DNA of 64,000 bases from Aspergillus flavus (lineage: Eukaryota > Ascomycota > Eurotiomycetes > Eurotiales > Aspergillaceae), in contig NC_092410.1 of NCBI RefSeq assembly GCF_009017415.1, forward strand, positions 2,170,001 through 2,234,000, given 5' to 3'. Both the position numbers and the translations under genes were made by a program. Numbering within the stretch: the first letter of the stretch is position 1; each line of letters starts with the position of its first letter. The notes beneath the pieces were generated by a model. That model did not search any database. It was not told where the DNA came from and saw only the letters and a program-made list of their open reading frames with translations. Positions 31,359-42,654 of the stretch are shown piece by piece.

Positions 31359-32394
31359 AAATTAAATAATTAAAATATATCTATAAATATATATAAATTA
31401 TTAATAGAATAATTAGATACATTAATTAACTATTATAAAATTTATTTATAATAATATTAAATTATATTTATAGAATATTTATTTTTTATAGTTTAGTAAA
31501 GTATAGATCTAGTAATTTCTAGATTTAAAATTACTAGACTAATAATATTAAATACATTAATAAAACTATAGTTAAAAATTTAGTTAATATTTAGAATAAA
31601 TTAAAAAAAATCTAAAAAAACAATAGAATAGTAAATAAAAAAATATAATAAATATTATAAAGTTATATAACTATATATAAAATAAAAAATTTTATTATTA
31701 ATAAAAAATATTAAATTATAATAATTAAATAAAAAATTAGATTTAAAATATAATAAGTCTTTTATAATTATAAAAATTATTAAAAATATATAATTATATC
31801 TATTTTATTTTTTATATATTATTAATAAAATTATATTACTAGTATATAGAAATAAAAACTAGAGAAATCTAATTGATTATTATTAATAATAAAAAAAAAT
31901 AGAAAATAAAAAAAATATTTATTTATTAAATATATTATTAAAAGCTATAATATTTTATTAAATAAAAAAAATAGCTAAGTTATAAAAATTTATAAAAATT
32001 AAAAAAAATTAAAGGTATTACTAAAGCTATTATAATTTATTAAAAAATTAATAAAATATTAAAAATATTCTATTAATTATAAAAAAAATTATATTTTTTT
32101 TTATAAAATTTTAATATATTTTTAAAAAATATAATAGTATTATTCTTTTTTTTATTTATAGAATTTTAAAATTTAATAAAAATATTCTAAGCTATTATAT
32201 CTATACTATTAATAAAAATATTTATATAAAAAAATAAAAATAATTTTATTAAATTAAAAAAAATAAAAAATAATTTAAAAATATAATATAGAGTATTTAC
32301 TAATAAGCTTTAAATAAATAAATAGAAATTAAATAAATAAATTACTATAAACTTTTCTAGTCCATTAAATTATTTTTAAAAAAAGACTTTATAT

Positions 32395-33814
32395 TATTAA
32401 ATTTTATTAAATATATATTAAATAGAATAGATTATAATTTATATTTTATAATATTACTAGATATAAATAGATTTTATTTAATTTATTAAAATAATTAATA
32501 GTTTTTTTAATATACTTAATTAAATTATTTATAATTTTTATAATCTTTTAATTTAATAATAGAATTTATAAATAAATAATCTTAGTTTATATAAATTCTA
32601 ATAGTATAGAATATAATTTTTTAAAATATATATATTATATATAGAGCTATCTAGTATTTTAAAATATATATTTTAAAAATTTTTAATATTAATAAAAATA
32701 ATAATAAATAATAACTTAGTATAATATTTATAAAGTATTTATAAATTATTAATATTATTTTATTATATTATACAAAAAATTAGATTATTTATTTATTAAA
32801 AAAAACTAAAAAATACTAAAAAAATAATAAAAATTATAGTAATAATAAAAATAATTTCTAAAAAAATAAAAAAAAATTTTTTAAAAATTAAAAATAAAAG
32901 ATTATTAAAATTTTTATAAAAAAACTAAAATAATATATTTTAAATTATTAAAACTAATTAAAATATATCTTTATTAAATAAAAAATATTTATCTTTATAA
33001 AAGAAAATTAATAAAATAGAAAATAAAAAAAATATAAATAAAAATATAAAGAATTAATAAATATATTAATTTTTTTATATAAAAATATTTAAAAAAAATA
33101 TTTATAGAATTCTATAGAATTAACTAGATTTATTTTATTTTTTAAAAAGTTTTTATAGCTTTATAAATAGTATTATTCTTAATTATTTTTAAAATAATAA
33201 AAATATTATTAATTTAAAATTTTAATAGTATTTCTATAAAAAAAAGCTAAATTTATTATACTATTTATATTTTTAAAATAATTTAAAAAAATAAATATAA
33301 TTATAAAAAATATTATAATTTATAGAAATAAAAAATTCTATAATGTTATTTTAAAAATATTATATTAATATTTTAATTATTTAAGATTATTATAAAATAA
33401 TATATTAGATCTTTATAATTTTATTATTAAATATTTTAAATAAAGTATATTTTTATATTATATAATCTATTAAAATAAAATATTAAATATCTTAGAATTT
33501 AAATATAAATTAAAATAGTTTATTTTTTTAAAAAGAGAATAATTATAATAGTAATTATTCTAAATAATTAAATTCTATATAAATAAACTACTAAAGAATT
33601 GCTAGCTTATATAATATATAAATATATTTATATTAGAATTATATAGAGAATTTTAATTTTTAAATAATTTATTCTATTATACTAGATAAAAAAATTATTA
33701 TATATTTTTAAATAATCTTAAGTCTTCTAATACTATATTTCTAAAGTCTATTAGCTAACTATACTCTATAGATCTACTATTAATAGATAGTAGTATATTA
33801 GTAGAGCGCTTATA
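32395..33814 (-). repeat. Repeat D, inverted copy D1
   Basis: About 1.4 kb whose reverse complement aligns almost continuously with 34,703-35,346 and then 36,033-36,750. The inner end closes GAGCGCTTATA at 33,814. The match is lost near 32,395. The long collinear homology, and the fact that copy D2 is interrupted by a solo LTR while D1 is not, make the relationship convincing. The element class is unknown. Confidence 0.65.
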
Positions 33815-33824
33815 TAAATAATAA

Positions 33825-34372
33825 TAGATTTAAATATAATAAATAATTTTATATTATTAAAAAATTAAGGAAATATAAAAATTAAAAAATATTAAAGAAA
33901 ATATTAAATCTTTATTTAAATTAAATAGCTAAAAATTAAAAATTAGTTAAATTTAATTAAAATAGTATCTGTTACTATAGTTATAAAATAATATATTAAA
34001 AATAAATATATTATAATATTAAAAATCTTATAGCTTAAAGATTGTAATTTAATAATAGATTAAAAATAATAGATACTTTATTTAAATAATTACTATTATT
34101 TAAAAAAGCTATATATTAAATATAGTATCTATATTTTTATTAATACATATATCAATAATAAAAGAATTAAATAGTATAATTAGAATATTATAAAAAAATA
34201 ATTTATAAAGAATATAGTTATAGTAATAATCTAATATTAAAAAAATAGTTAGCTAAATTAATAAAATAGATATTTATTAATAAATAAAAACAACTAGAAG
34301 TTATAATAATAAAAAATAAATTACAAAAAGAATAGTATTCTTCACTAAAGATAAATTAAATATTAGTAGGGG
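33825..34372 (+). repeat. Fragment of element C interior
   Basis: A truncated copy of 25,915-26,470, lying in the spacer between the inverted D copies. It retains slightly more G and C than the copy in element C, for example ATCTGTTACTATAGTTATAA against ATCTATTATTATAATTATAA. Confidence 0.6.
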
Positions 34373-34445
34373 ATTCTGTCTAGCGGCCCTAAATAGGCTG
34401 AAAGATAGATTCTTCTAGCTGCTAGATAGGTTCTATAATATTTAA
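34365..34445. other. Small unmutated island in the D spacer
   Basis: About 80 bp of ordinary composition (GTAGGGGATTCTGTCTAGCG, CCCTAAATAGGCTGAAAG, CTTCTAGCTGCTAGATAGG) surrounded by A+T sequence. It begins where the element C fragment stops matching. I see no open frame or partner copy in the window. Confidence 0.5.
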
Positions 34446-34702
34446 TAAGAAAATTAGCTTTAGCTAGTAAAAATTAATAAATTTAAAATTTAATAAAAAA
34501 TTAGTTTTTCTTCTATACTTAAAGATTATAAAACTATAAAATATAAATATTTTATATAAAAAATATATTGTGTATATTTAGTTTTATAAATATAACTAAA
34601 AAAGATATTATATAGTATTATTTCATAAATTTAATATATATATATTAAATAAATATTAATTATATAATATAAATATAGTCTATAATATAATTATTATTAA
34701 AT

Positions 34703-36750
34703 TATAAGCGCTCTATTGGTATACTATTATCTATATATAATAGATCTATAGAGTATAGTTAATTAATAGACTTTAAAAATATAATACTAAAAAAATAAAG
34801 ATTATTTAAAATTATATAATAATTTTTTTATTTAATATAATAGAATAAATTATTTAAAAATTAGAATTCTCTATATAATTTTAATATAAATATATTTATA
34901 TATTATATAAATTAATAATCTATTAATAGCTTATTTATATAAAATATAATTATTTAAAATAACTATTATTATAATTATTTTTTTTAAAAAAAATAAATTA
35001 TTTTAATTTATATTTAAATTTTAAAATATTTAATAATAAATTTATAAAGATTTTATATATTATTTTATAATAATTCTAAATAATCAAAATATTAATAGAA
35101 TATTTTTAAAATAATATTATAAAATTTTTTATTTTTATAAATTATAATATTTTCTATAATTATATGTATTTTTTTAAATTATTTTTAAAATATAGATAAT
35201 ATAATAAATTTAGTTCTATTTTATAAAAATACTATTTATAGATCTATAAAAATCTTTTAAAAAATAAAATAGATTTAATTAATTTAATAAAACTTTATAA
35301 ATATTCTTTTTAAATAATTTTATTTTTTAAAAAACTATTAATATATTGTTACACCCGGGGCTTTATTGTCAAGTCTGGGACTAGTTAGCGGACTATGTTT
35401 TAAGGATTACTAATCTGAAGTCGCTCTTTGATCTTTGTTATTGTCGGGTTGTGGTTCTAGTAAGATAGGAGTTACTATAAGTCTTCCGTCAATACTAAAC
35501 TACTATTATTATAGAGATATAGTCGACACAAGACTACTATTATTATAGGAATACAGTTAATACAAGACTACTATTAATACTAGACTTAAGTCTAAAGAGC
35601 TAGATCTATTAAATATATATATCTAATAGTTAAAAGAATATAAATAAGTTAAGACTAGTCTTACTATTAAAGATAATTTTTATAGTAATTAAATAAATTA
35701 ATTATAAAGAACTAAATTAAATATATAAATAAATATTTTTATATATTCTTATTTACTATATTATTACTATAATTTCTTATATTAATAATATACTATATTT
35801 TATTATTACTATAAGCTTTTTATATTATTAATATATTTAATTATATTATTATTATAATATATATAATTTTATTATAGTAACTAATATTAGTATCTATAAT
35901 TTTTTTTAAATAACTACTAAATAAATAATTTATTAGATATCTTCTATTTAAAAATTAATTATTATTATTTTATTATTATTCTACTTTATATATCCGCCTT
36001 TAATAAGATATACTAGATAAGGGTCTATAATATATATTTTTATAATAAAATAAAATTAATATATATTTATTAATTTTATATATATTTATCTATACTTTTT
36101 TCTTTATTTTTTATTTTATTAAAACGTTTTTTTTTAAAAAAAAATAAATATTTTTTAATTTAGTAGAGATATATTTTAACTAATTTTAATAATTTAGAAT
36201 ATATTATTTTAACTCTTTTATAAAGATTTTAATAATTTTCTATTTTTAATTTTTAAATCTTTTTTTTATTTTTTTAGAAATTATTTTTACCGTTACTATA
36301 GTTTTTATTATCTCTTTAATATTTTAATATTTTTTAATTCTTCTCTAATAAATAAATAATTTAATTTTAAATATAGAATAATAAAATAGTATAAATAATT
36401 TATAAAGACTCTATAAATACTATATTAAAGAATTATTTAATAATATATTTTTATTAACATTGGAAGATTTTTAAAATATATATTTTATAATATTAAATAA
36501 TTTTATATATAATATATAGATTTTAAAAAGCTATATTTTCTACTATTAGAATTTATATAGATTAAAATTATTTATTTATAAAGTTTATTATTAAATTAAA
36601 AAATTATAAAAATTATAAATAATCTATTTAAATATATTAAAAACACTACTAATAATTTTAATAAATTAAATAAAATCTATTTATATTTATTAATATTATA
36701 AAAGATAAATTATAATCTATTCTATTTAATAAATATTTAGTAAAAGCTTA
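34703..36750 (+). repeat. Repeat D, copy D2, interrupted by a solo LTR
   Basis: It starts TATAAGCGCTCTATTGG, the mirror of the D1 end, and follows D1 in inverted orientation for about 1.36 kb once the inserted LTR (35,347-36,032) and one TATAT are removed. Homology fades near 36,750. The first 110 bases recur at 38,955-39,066. Confidence 0.65.
35347..36032 (-). mobile_element. Solo LTR of the element C family, TATAT duplication
   Basis: In reverse orientation it begins with the mutated start of the C LTR (36,032 backwards: TATTATAGACCCTTATCTAG) and ends with GGGTGTAACA (35,347). TATAT lies on both sides (35,342-35,346 and 36,033-36,037). Repeat D continues across it relative to copy D1, so it is an insertion without internal region, most simply explained by LTR-LTR recombination. 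It keeps the internal tandem repeats (about 35,488-35,590) seen in the 3' LTR of C. Confidence 0.75.
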
Positions 36751-38954
36751 TCAATAAAAATAATTTTAATTTTATATTTATTTATATTTATTATAAATTA
36801 TCTTATTTTTAAAAATTAATTTATTTAATTATTTAAAATTTTTTTTAAAACATATCATTAATTTTAATATTAAAGAATATAATTATTATTTTTAAATAAT
36901 TTTAATAAAAATTTAAATATAATTTCTTTTTAATTACTTTTAATAAAGTAATAATATAATAATTTAATATATTTTTATTAATTTTATAATAATTAATTTT
37001 ATTTTTAAAACATTAATTTAATAATATTGATATATATAATTTTTATAAATTATTTATATAAATAATTATTAAATATTGTTTATCAATAAAATTATATAAA
37101 ATATAATCTTTTAATTTTTTTAATATATAAATATTTAATATATATATTTTAATAATTTTATAAAATTGAAATTATTTATTTTATATTTTTTAAAAATCTT
37201 TATTATAAATTAATATTTAATTATTTTTTTTTAAATTATATAATAAAATTTTATTATTTTATATCTTTTATTATTTCATTATATATATTAACAAATATTT
37301 ATTTATTAATCTTTTCATATATATTATAAATTAAAATCTATTTTTTAAATTATTTTTTTTTTATTTTTTTATAGTCTTAAATAGATTATATATGATAAAT
37401 AAAATAGATTTATTTTTTATATTATAAAGTATTAAATATATATTTTAAATATTTTATTTAAAATTTTTGATTTAGATTTTCTATTTTTTTTATTTATATA
37501 AAAATAGTATAATATTATTATCTAATATTATATTTTACTTATTTCTATATAATAATATATTATTAGAAATCATAGATTTAATTTATTATTTAATAGTAAT
37601 TTTTTTATTATTTTATAAATGGTAATAATTTTTTTATTTAAAAAATATACAATCTTTTTATTAATAATTTTTATTACTATTTTTATTACTATTTATTTAA
37701 TATTATAATTTATTATTATAATAATCTATTAATTATTATAAGAAATTATTATTAATTAATTAATAAAATAAATACTTTATTTTTAAAATAATTTAATATT
37801 TTTTTAATTTAATATTATAGCTATTTATATTTAAAACTTTTTTTAAAATTTTATAATATTTAACAATTTAAATAATTATATACTATATTTTATATAATTT
37901 TTATTATTAAAAGTTATTAATTTTTATATGTAATTTTAATAATTTTAAATAATTTAAATATTTAAATTATATATACAAATTATATATTGATTTATTATAT
38001 TTAATTAATTTAAAATAAAAAATTATTATTTTTTTTAATATAAAAATAATTTTGAACTATATTTATTTTTAATATTTAAAAATAAAAATTTATTATTATA
38101 TTATTAAATTAATTTTATTAATTATTATTTATTTAATAATAAAATATTTTTTAAATATTCAATTATTATTTATTATTATTTATTTTTATTAATCTTTTTT
38201 ATATGTCAAAAATCTTTTATAAATATTTTATAACATTGATAAAAAATCTTAATTAAAGTAAATTTTTTATTTAATATATTAAATATTATAATTTTTTTTA
38301 TATAATATTAGATCTTTAAATTATATTTCTAGAATTTTTTAATTTATTAAATTAGATATTTTAAATATATTTTTATAATATTTAAATATTATAAACTATT
38401 ATAATCTATTATTATTATAATAATAATATTATTCTTAATATAGTATTTTTATATTTGAATTATTTTTTTAATTATAAATAATTTTCTTTTATATTAAATA
38501 ATTTTATTTTATAAAATTTAATTTTTTACTATTAAATATTATTAAATATAATTTTTTATTTATATTTATTAATAATTAAATTATTTTTATAATTTATTTT
38601 AAAATATTAATTTTAATATAAAAAGATTTTTATATATTAATTATTATTAAAATTAATAAAATTATAAATATTTTTTAAATAATTTATATAATAATACTAT
38701 AATTTTTATAAATAATTATATAAAATATTTATAATATATTATAAATTTTAAAAATTAATATATTTTATATATATATTAAAATTATAATTATTTTTTAATA
38801 ATATTTAGTTTTATCAATATAAAGTATATTTTATTTTTTTTTTATAATATAATTAGAAAATTTGATTTTTTTTTGAAAAATGTATATATATATTTATTTG
38901 TATGTATAATTCTTTTTTTATAAAATATTTAAAATATTATAAAATTTAAGAAAT

Positions 38955-39066
38955 TATAAGCGCTCTACCAACATACTATTATCTATAGCTAATAGATCTA
39001 TAGAGCATAGTTAATTAATAGATTTTAAGAATATAGTACTAGAAGGCTTAAGACTATTTAGAATTA
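38955..39066 (+). repeat. Terminal segment of repeat D, least mutated copy
   Basis: It begins TATAAGCGCTCTACCAACAT and continues through AGATCTATAGAGCATAGTTA and TACTAGAAGGCTTAAGAC. It matches 34,703-34,815 with mostly transition differences. After about 39,066 the two copies diverge, suggesting a short LTR or a truncated copy at the very edge of the A+T block. Confidence 0.6.
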
Positions 39067-39218
39067 TCTAGTATATTATAGCTATAATTATAATATTATA
39101 TATTATAAAACTTTGAAAAGATTTTAAAAAAGTTAAAAAGAAAATTTTCTAATTTTTTTTAATTAGTAAAATAAAGCTTTAAAAAATTAAAAATTAAAAA
39201 ATTATATAAAACAATAGA

Positions 39219-39397
39219 ATCTTTTTTAATTCTCTAGGAGCTGCCTTTTCCGCCCCACCCTGACCCCTAGTTACTAAATCCTGGCCCCCCCGGAGCGCGC
39301 ACCCCATCAAAAAGTCAAGTAAAGCGGCAGAATTCTTTCTAACCCCCTAGGAGCTGCCTTCTCCGCCCCACCCTAACCCCCTCGCAGCGCGCACCCC
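39219..39397. repeat. Two diverged direct-repeat units at the A+T boundary
   Basis: Unit 1 (about 39,219-39,305) and unit 2 (about 39,329-39,397) share CTAGGAGCTGCCTT-TCCGC, CCCACCCT-ACCCC and GCGCGCACCCC. Unit 1 has about 20 extra bases near 39,270. Upstream of CTAGGAGC, unit 2 reads GAATTCTTTCTAACCCC while unit 1 reads GAATCTTTTTTAATTCT, mostly C-to-T. The A+T-converted state therefore ends inside unit 1. Confidence 0.6.
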
Positions 39398-39460
39398 TAG
39401 CTGAATTCGTGATAGCTGTATAATATGGCTGATAGGTAATTAGCCACCCTGAAATAGCGC

Positions 39461-40636
39461 GTGGGGCTTTCCCCTCATTTCAATGATAGGCAAATGCCTT
39501 TGCAACCAGTACCTAGGGCCGGTACAACCTTTGCGAATACGAATATCATACCTCCATCTAGTCAACATCTTCGTATCTTGAGACTCCCGCCCACGGTATG
39601 GGGTGTTATCTTATCAATTATTCAACTCTGGGGGCAGCAATAATTTGATACCTGCTTCTGTACCAGCTTCTGGCTTTTAAATCCCGGCGCGTATTATTTA
39701 TTGGCTTTCGGAGCCAGCTCTATCAGGATGTAAGTGAGGTCTGATATATTGCTTGCTCTCGGCCTAACTAGTGCAGGTCTACCAATAACTATCTCTCTAA
39801 ATCAAACAATAGGTTAACGAGCAACCCCCATTCCCTTCCGTTGTCATCTATGCCCGTTGGGACACGAAGAACTGAAACTCAAAACACGGATGATAATGAA
39901 ACTGGGCTGGCAGTCGCGCCTACAATTACTTATTCGCCGCGGCCTGACAAAATTGGAGTACGTATAGAGGGACTACCGAAAAATGTCTCAAGTAATACAG
40001 ACATTTAGAATAGCAGATTAACATGAGCTCCATAACAGATACGAATAGCAAATTCAAGTTATGGGAACGTTGAAGGAAGCTCGGAAGAGGATGATAATGA
40101 TGAGCCCCCAAAATCTGTTATACATGCACCTCCTGGCTTCAATGACTTCGTGGGTATTCCTTGCTGATACGTTTGACACCCGTGCAAAGTGCCTTGCTAA
40201 AACGTACCCATCGTAGATCATATATACGCAACAGTCTTCTGGTGGGATAACTACATCTCGACCAGGTGCTTTCTCCAATTCCGAGACGGAAAGACACCCT
40301 GCGCCCCCAACTATTTCCGAAGGAACAGAAAAGGTACTCAATTACCTTTAACGCCACCATTGAGTAAACTAAACCTGTTAGAAATTTTCTAACAATCCAT
40401 TGTCACCGCCACCGTTGGCTACTGCGATTGAGCCCACGAAAGACTGGTCTGAGCGAGCGACTCCTCGAGCGCAGACAATGCGAGACTTTGATGAGATTGA
40501 CAAAAAAGCACACTCGGGTAATCTTGAGGGTAAGGTAGCCGTCCACCCTGACTTATGGGGCAACGATCGCTAGATCATCACTAAAATCACAGTAGATATA
40601 CCAGAAGGGACTGGTCCCGAGAAGGCCAGCTGGCGA
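39461..40636 (+). pseudogene. Decayed 5' part of the 40.6-kb gene
   Basis: Coding-like fragments lie in the same direction as the downstream open frame but cannot be joined cleanly. They are: 39,485-39,600 (ending ILRLPPTV before a GTATGG donor-like site); 39,850-40,004 (including TYSPRPDKIG); 40,046-40,160 (EGSSEEDDNDEPPKSVIHAP); then, after a change of frame, 40,160-40,333 (starting LADTFDTRAK). A 48-nt GTACTC...TTAG intron (40,334-40,381) would link this to 40,382-40,570 (ERATPRAQTMRDFDEIDKKA). TAG codons interrupt the frame at 40,214 and 40,571, each one C-to-T step from CAG in a CpA context. The second is followed in frame by 21 more codons that run directly into the 40,637 ATG. I infer RIP-like or indel damage to the front of a gene; a sequencing error or a missed intron would be alternatives. 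Confidence 0.55.
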
Positions 40637-41953
40637 ATGCGTGAGACAGGCACCTTCAACTTGACGATAGAGCACTTCTCCGATGGAGAAGCCGAACTGG
40701 ACACATTGAAGATCGCCTTGGCTGAATGTTGGTCCCTTTGCAATACTTTAGCCCGTTTGAGCTATATTCACCGGCAGCGGTCCAATCTCGGGGCTGACAT
40801 GCAAGAAGAGGCCTGGAAATCATGCTGGCGGCTGTGCCAGGTACTTTACATTTGCGAGAATGAAAACTACGCACATCAGATCAACTCTACACTTGATCTC
40901 TGCCGAAACTTTTGTCAAACACTGTTTGAGAGTCGCGTTCACGAAAATGAACCAACGGATTCTGTTCTTCGCGTCAGTTTTGAACTCAACAATCATCTAT
41001 ATAACATGCACGATCGAGACTTGCCCGACGCCTTTAGGGAGAGGACATTAGATTTTTATATCACATTGTGTCATCGTCTCATGAAGCAAAGAGCTCTGGT
41101 GACAGAAATGGACTCTTTGTTAAGCGCATGCTGGTCACTAGCGGAGATGTTGTTCAGCATACGCCAGAGTCAAAAAGGGGGAGGTCGTTTGAGCGAGGTA
41201 TTACTCGGTTCTGCTGTTCAGGCTTGCTGGGAACTTTGCGACATATTTCGTGAGGGATGGACGCAACGGAGCCTTCGCGATTCTGATCGTGGAACGCCGC
41301 GGCCGAGCCAAGCGATATTTAATCAGGCTGAGCAGCAGACTAGCCAACTCAGGCACAGCCTCAGAGGCGAGTTGTCTGAACCACATCGACATCCTGAAAC
41401 GCCAACAACTATCTTTGAAGACGCAACTGCTATTTCTCCCGACGAAAGGCCAGTTCCAAACATTTTCGTTTTAGGTCAGGTATCCCCAGCGCACAACTCC
41501 AATATGAACTTGTCGTCCAATTCGTCTATTATCTCGACGAAAACCCACTCTTCTGGACAGACATCTTCGACCAACACCGTCACGATTCCGACTAATGATC
41601 CAAATCTATCAAGTCTCAGGATCTTAGTGACGAAGGCCGCTGCGAATAGCGGTTACCAACGCAACGGACCACAGAGTCTATCATCCTTTGTTAAATCTCT
41701 TCCATCGGATGCATTCGGCTCGTTACCCTGGCAAATGTCACTTCTTGAAAGTTACAAAAAATTCGTTGGATTTGACCCAGCTTTCCAAAATGCTGGCCCA
41801 CAGGCTCAAGCGAGCGCAGTGGATGTATCAAGGGCTGTCAAAGAATTGATGCAACGAGGAAAGTTAACCTGGCTACGCGACCTTTATCGCCTTGTGTTTG
41901 GGTTCCATGTAGAAGAAGCATCAAACTGGGAGGGCCCAGTGCTTCAAACGTAA
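40637..41953 (+). CDS. Conserved-looking fungal protein, unrecognised; 3' part of a damaged gene
   Basis: An open frame of 438 residues from the first ATG after the TAG at 40,571. The N-terminal half is helical and rich in Cys, Trp and Leu, with several similar segments (ALAECWSLCNTLARL, SCWRLCQVLYICEN, LDLCRNFCQTLF, LLSACWSLAEMLF, AVQACWELCDIF), suggesting a repeated helical fold of about five units over residues 25-205. A low-complexity Ser/Thr/Asn/Pro linker follows (about 205-325), then a compact C-terminal domain (LSSLRILVTKAAANSGYQ to about residue 438). No signal peptide or membrane segment is evident. I cannot name the family. Homologous frame upstream of the ATG shows that the true protein was longer, so this may be a truncated survivor or the 3' part of a pseudogene. 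Base composition is normal, unlike the A+T block 1.4 kb upstream. Confidence 0.65.
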   Translation: MRETGTFNLTIEHFSDGEAELDTLKIALAECWSLCNTLARLSYIHRQRSNLGADMQEEAWKSCWRLCQVLYICENENYAHQINSTLDLCRNFCQTLFESRVHENEPTDSVLRVSFELNNHLYNMHDRDLPDAFRERTLDFYITLCHRLMKQRALVTEMDSLLSACWSLAEMLFSIRQSQKGGGRLSEVLLGSAVQACWELCDIFREGWTQRSLRDSDRGTPRPSQAIFNQAEQQTSQLRHSLRGELSEPHRHPETPTTIFEDATAISPDERPVPNIFVLGQVSPAHNSNMNLSSNSSIISTKTHSSGQTSSTNTVTIPTNDPNLSSLRILVTKAAANSGYQRNGPQSLSSFVKSLPSDAFGSLPWQMSLLESYKKFVGFDPAFQNAGPQAQASAVDVSRAVKELMQRGKLTWLRDLYRLVFGFHVEEASNWEGPVLQT

Positions 41954-42654
41954 TACTTATCCGCCAACTTACTGTATTCTGGCTATCTTTCTCCTCGGCC
42001 TCTTAACTTTGCTTGCAAACCGTAAACCTGGATTAGTGGCGATGTTACCACGGTATGAAAAGAAAAGAACCGGGGGAGTAGAGGAGGCGAGTACAGATAA
42101 CTGCCATTTAACTGCTTTTGCCTAGCTAAGCTAGCTCGTTATATTATTATCCTAGTAGAAAAGACCAAGATAAAGTGTGGCACGGGTAGGATTGCAATTC
42201 AGAGTACTTTGAGCAGTAATGTTACTAATTATACTGGACTTGATCTGTTACATACAGCAGTTACATATCTAGGGCTTCTGTGACGACCAGCTTGTGTTCT
42301 TCTTTCAGTCGAGATTAAAGCTCCTGGGACCAAGCTGACAACCAATATAAATCACCCGTTAGACGAGTCCATGCAAATAGAGCCCTAGCAGGTCCTTTTC
42401 CATGCCAGAATAATAATCTTCACCCTCATATCAGAGGGCCTTTGGTGATATATATAATTTCTGCACAGTTTTTTATACTAACAGATAACTATACTTACTA
42501 GATCCACTGCTATTGCCGATATGTAAGGATCTGAAACATATGCATCATAGCCTGTATAGGACGCTCCGTCGATGACAGGCATTTCCAGCCGTGTTGCAAT
42601 AGCAAAACCCGAGAATAGAGGGACAACTCCTCAACCCCATGTCGTCAAAATCCT
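41954..42654. other. Intergenic, convergent 3' regions
   Basis: About 700 bp between two convergent genes. No frame, tRNA-like fold or repeat stands out. Confidence 0.6.

Larger units (their letters stand above)
1..39218. other. Extremely A+T-rich, RIP-like mutated transposon block
   Basis: Nearly all bases are A or T, TpA steps dominate, and stops are dense in all frames, so no open frame of useful length exists. Short less-mutated islands with normal G+C occur near 17.3-17.7, 18.4, 22.95-23.5, 30.25-30.45, 31.2, 34.4, 35.35-35.6 and 39.0 kb. Most of them coincide with the ends of recognisable mobile elements. In filamentous ascomycetes such blocks are known products of RIP on repeats and often form heterochromatin, centromeric or subtelomeric. 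Which of these applies cannot be told from the window. Mitochondrial origin is unlikely: no mitochondrial gene is seen, and the block joins nuclear genes without a break. Stretches not listed separately (1-13,412; 13,579-17,313; 17,726-18,326; 18,584-22,943; 23,495-29,740; 30,449-31,036; 31,359-32,394; 36,751-38,954) show me only degenerate A+T sequence with local self-similarity. Confidence 0.9.

Noticed and set aside
1..39218. Mitochondrial DNA or an A+T-rich plasmid
   Set aside because: No mitochondrial gene, tRNA or open frame is present, LTR elements with target duplications are, and the block is continuous with nuclear genes.
40637..41953. Programmed stop-codon readthrough or recoding at the TAG at 40,571
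   Set aside because: A second TAG, a frame change and decayed fragments upstream make ordinary damage simpler; no recoding signal is visible.
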